The notes under the pieces were generated by a model, which saw only the letters and a list, made by a program, of their open reading frames with translations, had not been told where the DNA came from and did no database searches. Of a DNA stretch of 64,000 nt, positions 44,183 to 51,977 are shown piece by piece. This DNA comes from Zoogloea sp. Lineage in GTDB: Bacteria; Pseudomonadota; Gammaproteobacteria; Burkholderiales; Rhodocyclaceae. The stretch covers positions 18,907-82,906 of the forward strand of contig JAKLLO010000004.1 in NCBI GenBank assembly GCA_023150095.1, written 5' to 3'. Position 1 is the first letter of the stretch; every line of letters starts with the position of its first letter. Position numbers and translations under genes: made by a program.

Positions 44183-44850
44183 GGTTGAAGCTGGACGCCC
44201 ATCTGGCCGACCCACTGCGCGAGCGTGGATTGGGGGATCGCGAGCCCCGCCCGGCCGAAGATCCCTTCCTGGCGGTACAGCGGCAGATGATCCTTGTACT
44301 TTGCCACCAGCAGCTGGGCTAGGAGTCCGGTGGTGGGGAGGCCCTTGTCGATCACGTGGGCCGGAACCGGGGCCTGCACCAGCGTTTCGCACAACCCGCA
44401 GACCCACTTGCCGCGAATGTGGCGTTCGGCACTGAAGGTGCCGGGGGTGTAGTCGAGCTTCTCCGCCACGTCCTCCCCGATGCGCTTCATCTGGCAACCG
44501 CAGGCGCAGAGGGTGAAGGCGGGTTCGTGATGGATCTCGGTACGGGGCAGCTCCGGCGGCGGGGGTTTGCGCTTGGCCTGGCCCTTGGCGGATGCGGGTT
44601 TGCCGGAGAGCTGCTCAAGCTCCTCGGTCATCGCAGCGAGGTTCGCCTCGACCGTTTCCTCGAACAGTTGGGCCTGCTCCAGCGGCAAGCGTTCAGTCTT
44701 GACGCCGAAGCGCCAGCGCTTGTGCAGCGAGAGCTCGTGGGTGAGCTGGTCGATCTTGGCCTGGCGCCAGACGAGCTCCCGGTTCTGGGCGATGAGCAGC
44801 TGACGCAGGGCGTCGGCGTCCAGTTCGTGGAGGTTGGCGGGAAGAACCAT
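44183..44850 (-). pseudogene. IS66 transposase tnpC, 5' fragment
   Basis: From the ATG at 44850 the frame gives VLPANLHELDADALRQLLIAQNRELVWRQAKIDQLTHEL (coiled-coil start), HKRWRFGVKTERL, the zinc-binding CACGC and CGLCE Cys pairs, and PTTGLLAQLLVAKYKDHLPLYRQEGIFGRAGLAIPQSTLAQWVG. It is cut off after MGVQLQP by the IS3-family element; about 200 residues expected between here and the 3' fragment, holding most of the catalytic core, are missing. An alternative start at 44886 adds 12 residues. Confidence 0.87.
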
Positions 44851-44911
44851 GCCCGGATCATGCCGCGCCACGCTCCGGGTCACCATCGGGGCAACTCCGA
44901 ATGGTGCACCG

Positions 44912-45241
44912 TCAAATCATCCGGATCGCGCCATCGCTCCCCAGGTGCTGCCAGGGCAGGCCGAGCACCAGGGTGTCGAACTGGGCCTGGGTGAGCATGA
45001 GCGAACCGGCCCCTTCCGCCCAACGGAAGCGCCCTTGGTTGAGCCGCCGGCAGGCGAGCCAGATTCCCTGGCCGTCGTGGACCAGCACCTTCAGCCGGGT
45101 GCCGCGCCGGCTGGCGAAGAGATAGGCGTGATGGGGGCGCGCCTCGCCGAAGACCTGCACCACCTGGGCGAGGAGCGTGTCCATGCCGGCCCGCATGTCG
45201 AGCGGCGCCACCGACAGCCACAAGGCCTCGACCCGGATCAC
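44912..45241 (-). CDS. IS66 accessory protein TnpB
   Basis: This 109-residue protein matches IS66 TnpB: WLSVAPLDMRAGMDTLLAQVVQVFG, HHAYLFASRRGTRLKVLVHDGQGIWLACRRLNQGRFRW. The start is most likely the GTG at 45241, which overlaps the tnpA stop (GTGA). It appears intact but stands between broken tnpA and tnpC, so it has no present use in transposition here. Confidence 0.88.
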   Translation of the reverse strand: MIRVEALWLSVAPLDMRAGMDTLLAQVVQVFGEARPHHAYLFASRRGTRLKVLVHDGQGIWLACRRLNQGRFRWAEGAGSLMLTQAQFDTLVLGLPWQHLGSDGAIRMI

Positions 45242-45725
45242 CCGAGCCACTCGCGCAGCCAGGCACCACAGGCTGCGGCCGAGGACGCGGGCCACTCGAC
45301 CGTGACCACTGCAGCACCTTTGCGCAGTTCCAGCCGGATGGGGGGATCAACGTGGGGGGAAAGCTGCACCGGGACAAAGCCGCCCATCGGCTCGGAGGCC
45401 GCCACACGTAAGGGCAGGCAAGACAACGCCGGCGGCTCGATTTGCGCAGTTCCAGCCGGATGGGGGGATCAACGTGGGGGGAAAGCTGCACCGGGACAAA
45501 GCCGCCCATCGGCTCGGAGGCCGCCACACGTAAGGGCAGGCAAGACAACGCCGGCGGCTCGATGCCCCGTTCGCGCATCCAGCGCCGCAGCTGGTTGGCA
45601 TTGATCCCGTTCACCAGGGCCACCCCGGCGACCGACGCGCCGGGCTCCCCGCAGGCTTCGATCAGGGACTGTTTGAATGCCTCGGAGTGGGTGCGACGGG
45701 TACGGCGGGGCTTCGTGACGTTCAT
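45238..45725 (-). pseudogene. IS66 accessory protein tnpA, frameshifted by tandem duplication
   Basis: The start at 45725 gives MNVTKPRRTRRTHSEAFKQSLIEACGEPGASVAGVALVNGINANQLRRWMRERGIEP, the helix-turn-helix of IS66 TnpA. An exact 122-bp tandem repeat within the gene then shifts the frame (122 is not a multiple of three), so reading runs off into the wrong phase after LELRK. Removing one copy restores a protein ending AVVTVEWPASSAAACGAWLREWLG at 45238, followed by tnpB. Confidence 0.87.
45319..45562. repeat. Exact 122-bp tandem duplication within tnpA
   Basis: Positions 45319-45440 and 45441-45562 are identical by eye, both starting TTTGCGCAGTTCCAGCCGGA and ending GCCGGCGGCTCGA. Perfect identity suggests a recent event. 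Confidence 0.93.
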
Positions 45726-45840
45726 GAAAGTGTCCACTTCTATGCGTAGTGGACACTATGCTTAGCGAGCTAAGCGGCTGGGGGAAGGTGAGTTTGCCGG
45801 GGGCTTACCCACCTTCGGCGGCTTCAATGAGCACAGAGAG

Positions 45841-45864
45841 AACCTCGGCGCTGCCGGGGTTTTT
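45841..45864 (+). terminator. Possible terminator hairpin right of the IS66 element
   Basis: AACC-TCGGC and GCCGG-GGTT pair around GCT and are followed by a short T run (GGTTTTTA). It may be the original end of a plus-strand transcript displaced by the insertion. The rest of 45865-45989 shows nothing clear. Confidence 0.45.
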
Positions 45865-45989
45865 ACTTTCTTGGGCTTTCGCACTGAACCGCCACGACCC
45901 TAGGGGTTGATATCTGCCAGGGTATGCTTGTGGGGGCCACTTGGGACGAGATTCGGTGAGGCGCTTACATAGGTCGGGTGGGGCGAGTT

Positions 45990-46391
45990 TCAGCTCGAGC
46001 CGCCTTCGGCGTTCACTGCCGCGAAGACCTCACGGGCGGCGTTCAGGCCGTTGAGTGCCGCCGGAAACCCGGCATAGACCGCCATCTGCATGATCACCTC
46101 GACGATCTCTTCCCGCGTGACGCCGACGTTCAGTGCGCCGTGCAGGTGAACCTTGAGTTGCGGCGCGGCGTTACCCATGGCCGTGAGCGCCGCCACCACG
46201 GCGATCTCGCGACTGCGCAGATCGAGCTCGGGGCGGGAGTAGATGTCGCCAAAGGGGAACTCGATGAGATAGCGGGCGAAGTCAGGCGCGATGTCAGCCA
46301 GGCTGGCGATGACGCGCTCACCCGCCTGGCCGTCGATTTCGCGCAGCTTTTCCAGGCCGCGGTGGTAGCGGGGATTGGTGTCGGGGGTCAT
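45990..46391 (-). CDS. Carboxymuconolactone decarboxylase family protein
   Basis: This 133-residue AhpD-like protein contains [59 protein letters not shown], the core of the CMD family. The C-x2-C of AhpD peroxidases is absent, while Glu and His residues typical of the decarboxylase branch ([13 protein letters not shown]) are present. It lies downstream of a MerR regulator whose frame overlaps its start by 74 bases. Such MerR-CMD pairs often respond to reactive aldehydes or redox compounds; the substrate is unknown. Confidence 0.82.
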   Translation of the reverse strand: MTPDTNPRYHRGLEKLREIDGQAGERVIASLADIAPDFARYLIEFPFGDIYSRPELDLRSREIAVVAALTAMGNAAPQLKVHLHGALNVGVTREEIVEVIMQMAVYAGFPAALNGLNAAREVFAAVNAEGGSS

Positions 46392-46794
46392 GAGAATTTT
46401 CCTTCCGTGGTTCAGGCGCGTAGCGAAGGGGTGTCTCCAGATCCCGGTAGTGCTCGATCTTGGCGTGCAGCGCCTGGGCGGCCTGCTGCATGGCGTCGAT
46501 CGAAGCGAGCACCTGCGCGAGGTGCTGTTCCAGCATCTCGCGCCGCGCGGGCGCGGTACCTTCCCCTTCGCTGCGAAGTTGGGCGAAAGCCTGCATCTGC
46601 CCGATGGGCATCCGGGTTTCGCGCAGGCGCAGCAGGAATCCGATCCAGTCCAGGTCCGAGGCCGAGTAGCGGCGCTGGCCGCCGGGCGCGCGGGCGACGG
46701 GCACGATCAGCCCGGCACGCTCGTAGTAGCGCAGGGTGTGTGCCGTCAGGCCGGTGCGTTCGGCAACTTCGGTAATGGTCAGGAGGGATGCCAT
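46318..46794 (-). CDS. MerR-family transcriptional regulator
   Basis: This 158-residue regulator has the MerR winged-helix domain at its N-terminus: [60 protein letters not shown], then a dimerisation coiled coil up to [14 protein letters not shown]. No metal-binding Cys pattern is seen. The last 25 residues ([18 protein letters not shown]...) look like out-of-frame reading into the next gene, so an earlier natural stop may have been lost. The ATG at 46794 is only about eight bases from the -10 element, so the message may lack a leader. Confidence 0.85.
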   Translation of the reverse strand: MASLLTITEVAERTGLTAHTLRYYERAGLIVPVARAPGGQRRYSASDLDWIGFLLRLRETRMPIGQMQAFAQLRSEGEGTAPARREMLEQHLAQVLASIDAMQQAAQALHAKIEHYRDLETPLRYAPEPRKENSHDPRHQSPLPPRPGKAARNRRPGG

Positions 46795-46801
46795 GGGAAG
46801 G

Positions 46802-46832
46802 ATTTTCAAAGTTCGAGTGCGCTCGAAGTCAA
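46802..46832 (-). promoter_or_regulatory. MerR-type promoter with overlapping operator
   Basis: On the minus strand TTGACT (-35, 46827-46832) and GAAAAT (-10, 46802-46807) are separated by 19 bp, the over-long spacer typical of MerR-activated promoters. Within the spacer lies the dyad TTCGAG-CGCA-CTCGAA (46812-46827). This fits autoregulation of the MerR/CMD operon. Confidence 0.75.
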
Positions 46833-46851
46833 GCCCTTCCACTTGGCGATG

Positions 46852-46930
46852 TCAACCGCTACCCACCGACTTGGGCGCCTGCCCGAAGTGCCGGGAGAAG
46901 GCCGCGCTGAAGCTGGCCGGGTGGCCCTTC
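46852..46930 (-). pseudogene. C-terminal scrap of an AraC-family regulator
   Basis: The minus-strand frame reads GHPASFSAAFSRHFGQAPKSVGSG then a stop at 46852-46854. This matches the end of an AraC helix-turn-helix domain (xxPxSFSxAFxRHFGxxP). No upstream part is present before the cytochrome gene at 47024, so it is a decayed remnant. Confidence 0.5.
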
Positions 46931-47023
46931 TCGTCGTCTGCCGCGCAGGTGGTGGTGGTTGCCGGTTTGGGGGTTGAGCCCTGGGGCGCTGGGCACGACG
47001 CTGGCCGGTCCCCGTCCCCGACG

Positions 47024-49174
47024 CTAGGGCTGCGCGACCCCCAGTTCTTCGATGCTTGCCGGCCCCTGGCGGGGTTCGGCGGAGATGGCCTGGAGAAAGG
47101 CGAACAGGGCTTTTCTTTCGCGGGCGTTGAGGCCGAGGGGGCGGACTTCCGGCGAGGTGACGGGAAGATCGGGCTGGTATTTGGCCGGGCCGGTGGGGCG
47201 GAACTGGACCATTCCCGCGTCGTACATGGCGATGACGCCCTGGTTCTCGGTCAGGGGGAAGCGGCCGTTGTGCATGTAGTTGCCGGTGTGCATGACGTCG
47301 CGCAGGCTGGGGGTGCGGAAGCGGCCCTTGTCTTCGGGCCGGCCGGTGACCTCGAATCGTCCCAGGTCTTCCAGCTCGCGGCCATGGAAATGCAGGCCGT
47401 TGCTGTGGAAGCGGTTGTCGGAGAACAGCGGGGTGTTGTGGCAGTTGATGCAGCGGGCCTTGGTGCGGAACAGGTGGAGGCCCCACAGGGCGTTGTCGGA
47501 GAGGGCCTGGGGCTGGCCCTTGAGGAAGCGGTCGAAATCGCTGTCGCGGCTGATGAGGGTGCGTTCGAAAGTGGCGATGGTCTGGGCGATGCGCTCGATG
47601 CTCACCGCGCGGCTGCCAAAGGCCGCCTCGAACAAGGGGCGGTAGTCGGCCCGGGCGGCAACCCGGGCGACCGCCTCGGCGGGCGTGGAGTGCATCTCAA
47701 GGGGGTTGGCGATGGGGCCGCTGACCTGCTCTTCGAGGCTGGCGGCGCGGCCGTCCCAGAACAGGTCCTCCACGTAGGCCGTGTTGAGGATGCTCATGGA
47801 GTTGCGTGTGCCGAGCTGGCCGATGTGCCCGGGGGATACGCTGCGCCGGTCGGTCCAGCCAGTGGCCGGGTCGTGGCAGTGGCTGCAGGCGATCTGCTGG
47901 TTGCGGGAGAGGATGGGGTCGAAGAACAGGCGCTGGCCGAGGGCCACCTTGGCGGCGGAATAAGGGTTGCCGGCGGGGAAGGGGACAGGCGGTAGCAGGC
48001 CCAGGTCGGCGAAGCCCGCCTTGACGCTGTCGTCCACCGTGGGGGCGGGCCAGTGGGGCTGATGGGCAGCACCGGGGACGTAACGGGCGTAGGCGCTGCG
48101 CAGGCGGGCCAGTTCGGCGGCGGGCAGATCCTGCTCCGGCGCGGGCCGCGGCCGGGCCAGGCTGGGGCGGCTCAGGGAGGCGTGGAGCAGCAGGCCGGGG
48201 GGCTGGCCGGTGTCGGGGCAGTGCTGGAAGCAGTAAGGGGCGAGGCTGCCGTCCGTGTGCCGGGCCCATACCGGGGTGTCCGGGCGCAGGCCGGGAAAGG
48301 CCGCCTGCAGTTCGGTGGTGGAACCCGGCGTGGTGCTGCGGAACAGGGCATGGATTTCGTCAGGGGTGGGCAGGCGCCAGTTGCCGAGGCCACAGGGCGC
48401 GGCCTGGCGGAGGCGGTGCTCGGCCGCGTCGAGCTGGCCCCGGGTGAGCGGGCCGGCCAGGTGCCACAGGCTCTCGACGGTGAGCGGGGTGGGGCCCTGG
48501 GTGTCGTCAACGCAGGCGGCGGCCTCTCCGGGTGCGGCGGCGATGCCTTTGCCGATGAGCGGGACGAAGCGCCGGGCCGGCGGGATGTGGGGCAGGGGCG
48601 GGTCGTCCAGGCGCGGGCCGCGGACCAGACGGAGGTGGGCGTGGTCGCCCCGGGCCAGGCTGATGCCGGGCTGGATGTAGTGCCCTGCATCGAAGGCCAC
48701 CGCGAGGACGCCGTCCACCCGGCGCAGTGTGCGTGTCCAGTAGAAGCCGGCGCGCCGGTCTGGGAAGGCCTTGGCGTCGACGGCCGGATCAGTCGCCGCG
48801 GCAGCCCCGGTGCGCAGGGTTTCCAGCTCCCTGGCGCTGGGCAGTCGCCAGTCGGTGTGGCCGCACAGCGCGCTGCGGTTGACCGCGGCGACGTAGTCGG
48901 TGGCCCGGCAGCTGGCGGTATGGCCGCCACAGTCGGGTGGATGGATCGGTGCCGCGGCGGGCTCGGGCAGGTAGCGGTGGTCGGCGGCCCGCGGGCCAGC
49001 CGGCGTTTTGCGTTCCCAGCTCAGGCCGCTGGCGGTGTCGATGACGCAGGCGGCCGAGGCTGCATCGGCGGGCGCTCCGCCGGCATCCTTGAAGCTGTAG
49101 CGGGAGGGGCCGACCGGCAGGGTGCAGGAGGCGGCCAGGGGCAGGAAGGCGAGGGCGAGAAGGTGCCGGTTCAT
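47024..49174 (-). CDS. Lipoprotein fusing two DUF1566 domains to a di-heme cytochrome c peroxidase
   Basis: This 716-residue protein starts with a lipoprotein signal (LLALAFLPLAASC, lipid on Cys17). The first half has two DUF1566/Lcl-type modules, each with a WRLP core: DWRLPSARELETLRTG and NWRLPTPDEIHALFRS. The second half is a MauG/CcpA-type di-heme peroxidase with heme sites CSHCH and CINCH, the DLFWDGRAASLEEQ block, and FRTPSLRDVMHTGNYMHNGRF near the end. It would sit in the periplasm or outer membrane. It is last in an operon with a TonB receptor and an M16 protease; a role in oxidising or opening an imported iron protein is a guess. The ATG at 49174 gives the signal peptide. Confidence 0.85.
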   Translation of the reverse strand: MNRHLLALAFLPLAASCTLPVGPSRYSFKDAGGAPADAASAACVIDTASGLSWERKTPAGPRAADHRYLPEPAAAPIHPPDCGGHTASCRATDYVAAVNRSALCGHTDWRLPSARELETLRTGAAAATDPAVDAKAFPDRRAGFYWTRTLRRVDGVLAVAFDAGHYIQPGISLARGDHAHLRLVRGPRLDDPPLPHIPPARRFVPLIGKGIAAAPGEAAACVDDTQGPTPLTVESLWHLAGPLTRGQLDAAEHRLRQAAPCGLGNWRLPTPDEIHALFRSTTPGSTTELQAAFPGLRPDTPVWARHTDGSLAPYCFQHCPDTGQPPGLLLHASLSRPSLARPRPAPEQDLPAAELARLRSAYARYVPGAAHQPHWPAPTVDDSVKAGFADLGLLPPVPFPAGNPYSAAKVALGQRLFFDPILSRNQQIACSHCHDPATGWTDRRSVSPGHIGQLGTRNSMSILNTAYVEDLFWDGRAASLEEQVSGPIANPLEMHSTPAEAVARVAARADYRPLFEAAFGSRAVSIERIAQTIATFERTLISRDSDFDRFLKGQPQALSDNALWGLHLFRTKARCINCHNTPLFSDNRFHSNGLHFHGRELEDLGRFEVTGRPEDKGRFRTPSLRDVMHTGNYMHNGRFPLTENQGVIAMYDAGMVQFRPTGPAKYQPDLPVTSPEVRPLGLNARERKALFAFLQAISAEPRQGPASIEELGVAQP

Positions 49175-49181
49175 GGGGCGT

Positions 49182-51977
49182 TCAGGGTTGGGCGGGCAGC
49201 ATGGCGGCCCGGTGGATCTTGAGCCGTGGGGCGAGGCTGCGGATGCGCTGGTTGACTGCGGCCGCGTCGAGCTGCGCCAGGGCCGCGGTGGTCCGTTCGG
49301 GGCGGAGCAGGTCGCCGTCCTGGCGGTAGCTGCGCAGCATGGCGGCCATGCGTGATTCGTCGGAGGCCTGCTGCGCGGGTTCGGCGGATTCGCGCTGACG
49401 CCGGAAACGTTCGATGGCGTCTGCATCGAGGCCGTGGGCAAGCAGGTCGTCGAAGGTTTGCAGGGTGTGCCGGACGAGTTCGTCCTCCCGCTCCGGCGAG
49501 CAGGTGAAGCGGATGCTGCCGAGGAAGTGCTTGTCCACGGCATCGATCTGGTTGCTGACGCTCACGCTGTAAGTGCCGCCCAGGTTCTCGCGCAGCTCGG
49601 TGCGCAGCCGGGTGCTCAGTTCGCGCATCAGGGCCTGCAGGGCCAGTTCGTTTTCCGGGGAGGCATCGTCGGCGGGGCCCTGGATCGACAGCAGGACTTC
49701 GGTGCGCTGGGCCGTGCCGCCGTGCAGGCGCAGATCGGCCGGCGGGCTGCGGCGGCGCAGGGGCCGGGCCGCAGGGGCGGCATCCTCGTGCGCCGGGAGG
49801 CTGGCCAGGTAGCGCTCGACGAAGGGGCGCAGGGCCGTCGGCTGGCCGGGCGTGAGGAGGATCACCGTGCTTTCGGCGGGTGGCAGCAGTGCCCGCACGA
49901 TGTCCCGGGCACGGGCGCTGTCGGCCAGCCACAGGATGTTCTCGGAGTCCAGTGGGGTGCTGCGGGGGTCGTCCAGCAGGCTTCGGCGGACGGCTTCCTG
50001 GAGTTGCCAGGAGGGGTTGCCGGCAAGCTCCTTCAGACCCGCCCGGATGCGGGCCATCTGGGCCGGGCTGGCGACGGGGCGGGGCCGGGTGAGCTGCAGG
50101 TGGAGCAGCTGGAAGGCGTCTTCCAGGTGGGTGTCGGGGCTGGTGATGATGATCTGGCTGCCCAGGTCGGCGGCGCTGCTGCGGATGCCGATTCCGCGCT
50201 GGGCCTTCCAGCGGGAGAAGGGTTCGGCATCCATGTTGACGGTGCGCCGGTCGAGCCAGGACAGGGCCTGGCCGGCGAGGGGGTGGTTGCCGTCGGACAG
50301 GTGCAGCAGCCCGCGCGGGCTGTGCAGGCCGATGGTGAGGGTATTGCCCCTGCGGGTGCTGGGCACCACCAGGGCTTTGAGGCCGTTGGAGAGGGTCCAG
50401 GCCTCGCCGCCGGGAATGCCGTCGAGGGGGGCGATGGTGGTGATGCTGCCGGCCTTGGGTGGGTCCGTCAGGCGGACCAGGCGGACGTCCTCCTGCTTGC
50501 GGGCAGGGGCCGCGGCGGCCGGGCGGACGGATTCCTCCAGGCGGGCAAAGTGCGCCGCATCCAGCGGCGGGGTGTCGAAGTCCTTGCCTTCCCAGATCAC
50601 CAGCTGCTCGGCGCTGGCCCGCATGTCCAGCCACGCGGCGTTCAGTTCGCCAGGCTCGAGCATGAGCAGGCGGTCGGCCAGCAGGGCGTGGTGCTGGCGG
50701 GGCGACAGCAGGGGCTCGCCGTTGCTGCGGGCCGCTTCGAGGCGCCCGATGAGGGTGCGGGAGTCCATCAGCGTGGTGCCGCTGGCGAGCTGCTTGAGGC
50801 CGGTGACGAAGAGGTCGCGCTGGGGGCGCAGTTCATCCAGGGAGAAGCCGTTGCGGTCCAGGTCGCCAAGCTCGGCGAGGAGCTGGCGGGCGCCGTCCTC
50901 GGCGCTGTGCCCGGCGGCCAGGGGCAGACGGGCCTGGAGCATGCGGCTGCCGTCGGGCAGGGGGGCGAGCTGCAGGCTCAGGCTGGCCCGGTGGCCTTGC
51001 TGGCGGGTGGCGCTGCGCTGGCTGGCCAGCCGCAGGGCCAGGTTTTCGACGGTATGGGTCCACAGGGCTTCCTGGCTGTTCAGGACCAGCCGGGGCTGGC
51101 GCTGGGCCAGGGAGACCGCCCGGGTGCTGCGCTCCGGGTCGGCCAGGGCGAGGTGGCGGATGCCGTCGGTCACCGGTCGCAGCCGCGGCGGGCGCTCCGG
51201 GAAGGGGCGGGCGGGGAGGCCGCCCAGGGTGCGCTCGATGAGCCCCTGGAGGTGCCGGGGGTCGAAGTCGCCGACAGCGAGAACGTGCATGTTGCCAGGG
51301 GCGTACCAGCGTTCGTAGAAGGCCTTGAGGCGGGGGGCCTCGGCGGCCTGTACCTGTTCCATCACCCCGATCGGGTTGCGCTCGGGGTAGTGGCTGCCGG
51401 GCAGAATGGCACTGATGAGGCGGGGCGACAGGCGCTGGCCGGGGCCCTGGCGGGCCCGCCATTCGGCTTCGATCACGCCCCGCTCGCGGATCACCTCGTC
51501 GGGGCTGAAGCTGGCGTGGGCGGCCCATTCCCGGAAGATCTCCAGGGCTTCGGCGAGCCGCGCCGGCTCGCTGTCGGGCAGGGTCAGCATGTAACGGGTC
51601 TGGTGATGACCGGTGAGGGCATTGGAGTCGCGGCCAAAGCGCAGGCCGAGGGCTTCAAGGCGCGTGACAAGGCTATTGCCGGGGTAGCGCGCGGTGCCGT
51701 TGAAGAGCATGTGCTCGACGAAGTGGGCGTAGCCACGCTCATCGTCGGCTTCATCCATGGCACCCACGTCAACCGTCAGCCACAGGTGGATCTGGCCCTT
51801 GGGGTGGGCGTTGGGCAGCAGGCTCCAGCCCAGGCCGTTGCCAAGCCGCCCACTGCGGAGCTCCGGGTGGGTCGGCAGGGGGGTATCGGCCAGGGCGGGG
51901 AGGGCGGCGGCCAGCAGGCAGCCCAGCAGCAGCGCGAGCGGCCGCCGGGCGGAGGGGCGAAAAGAAAGCAGGGGCAT
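49182..51977 (-). CDS. M16 zinc protease, PqqL/FusC-like
   Basis: This 931-residue periplasmic protease has a signal peptide (residues 1-30, ending ALPALA) and the inverted zinc motif HFVEH at residues 85-89 with the third ligand in ERGVIEAEW. Four M16 modules are expected from the length, which is that of PqqL and FusC. In Pectobacterium, FusC cuts ferredoxin imported through the TonB receptor FusA. The gene here follows a TonB receptor directly (their ends overlap by three bases) under FecIR and Fur-type control, so a similar processing of an imported iron protein is likely. The start at 51977 is supported by the signal sequence; the track extends to 52568 in shadow. Confidence 0.85.
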   Translation of the reverse strand: MPLLSFRPSARRPLALLLGCLLAAALPALADTPLPTHPELRSGRLGNGLGWSLLPNAHPKGQIHLWLTVDVGAMDEADDERGYAHFVEHMLFNGTARYPGNSLVTRLEALGLRFGRDSNALTGHHQTRYMLTLPDSEPARLAEALEIFREWAAHASFSPDEVIRERGVIEAEWRARQGPGQRLSPRLISAILPGSHYPERNPIGVMEQVQAAEAPRLKAFYERWYAPGNMHVLAVGDFDPRHLQGLIERTLGGLPARPFPERPPRLRPVTDGIRHLALADPERSTRAVSLAQRQPRLVLNSQEALWTHTVENLALRLASQRSATRQQGHRASLSLQLAPLPDGSRMLQARLPLAAGHSAEDGARQLLAELGDLDRNGFSLDELRPQRDLFVTGLKQLASGTTLMDSRTLIGRLEAARSNGEPLLSPRQHHALLADRLLMLEPGELNAAWLDMRASAEQLVIWEGKDFDTPPLDAAHFARLEESVRPAAAAPARKQEDVRLVRLTDPPKAGSITTIAPLDGIPGGEAWTLSNGLKALVVPSTRRGNTLTIGLHSPRGLLHLSDGNHPLAGQALSWLDRRTVNMDAEPFSRWKAQRGIGIRSSAADLGSQIIITSPDTHLEDAFQLLHLQLTRPRPVASPAQMARIRAGLKELAGNPSWQLQEAVRRSLLDDPRSTPLDSENILWLADSARARDIVRALLPPAESTVILLTPGQPTALRPFVERYLASLPAHEDAAPAARPLRRRSPPADLRLHGGTAQRTEVLLSIQGPADDASPENELALQALMRELSTRLRTELRENLGGTYSVSVSNQIDAVDKHFLGSIRFTCSPEREDELVRHTLQTFDDLLAHGLDADAIERFRRQRESAEPAQQASDESRMAAMLRSYRQDGDLLRPERTTAALAQLDAAAVNQRIRSLAPRLKIHRAAMLPAQP

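Larger units (their letters stand above)
42612..45808 (-). mobile_element. IS66-family element, interrupted and degraded
   Basis: Both ends carry the inverted repeat GTAAGCCCCCGGCAA (42612-42626, and its complement at 45794-45808). Inside, on the minus strand, are tnpA, tnpB and tnpC in the usual IS66 order. tnpA is frameshifted by a tandem duplication, tnpC is split by an IS3-family insertion and lacks its middle, and the tnpC 3' part has an in-frame stop. The flanking octamers (CCTAATTC and CCACCTTC) match at five of eight positions, so an 8-bp target duplication is not clear. The element cannot move on its own. Confidence 0.85.

Noticed and set aside
42604-45816. 8-bp target duplication around the IS66 element
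   Set aside because: CCTAATTC and CCACCTTC agree at only five of eight positions, which is not enough to claim a duplication.
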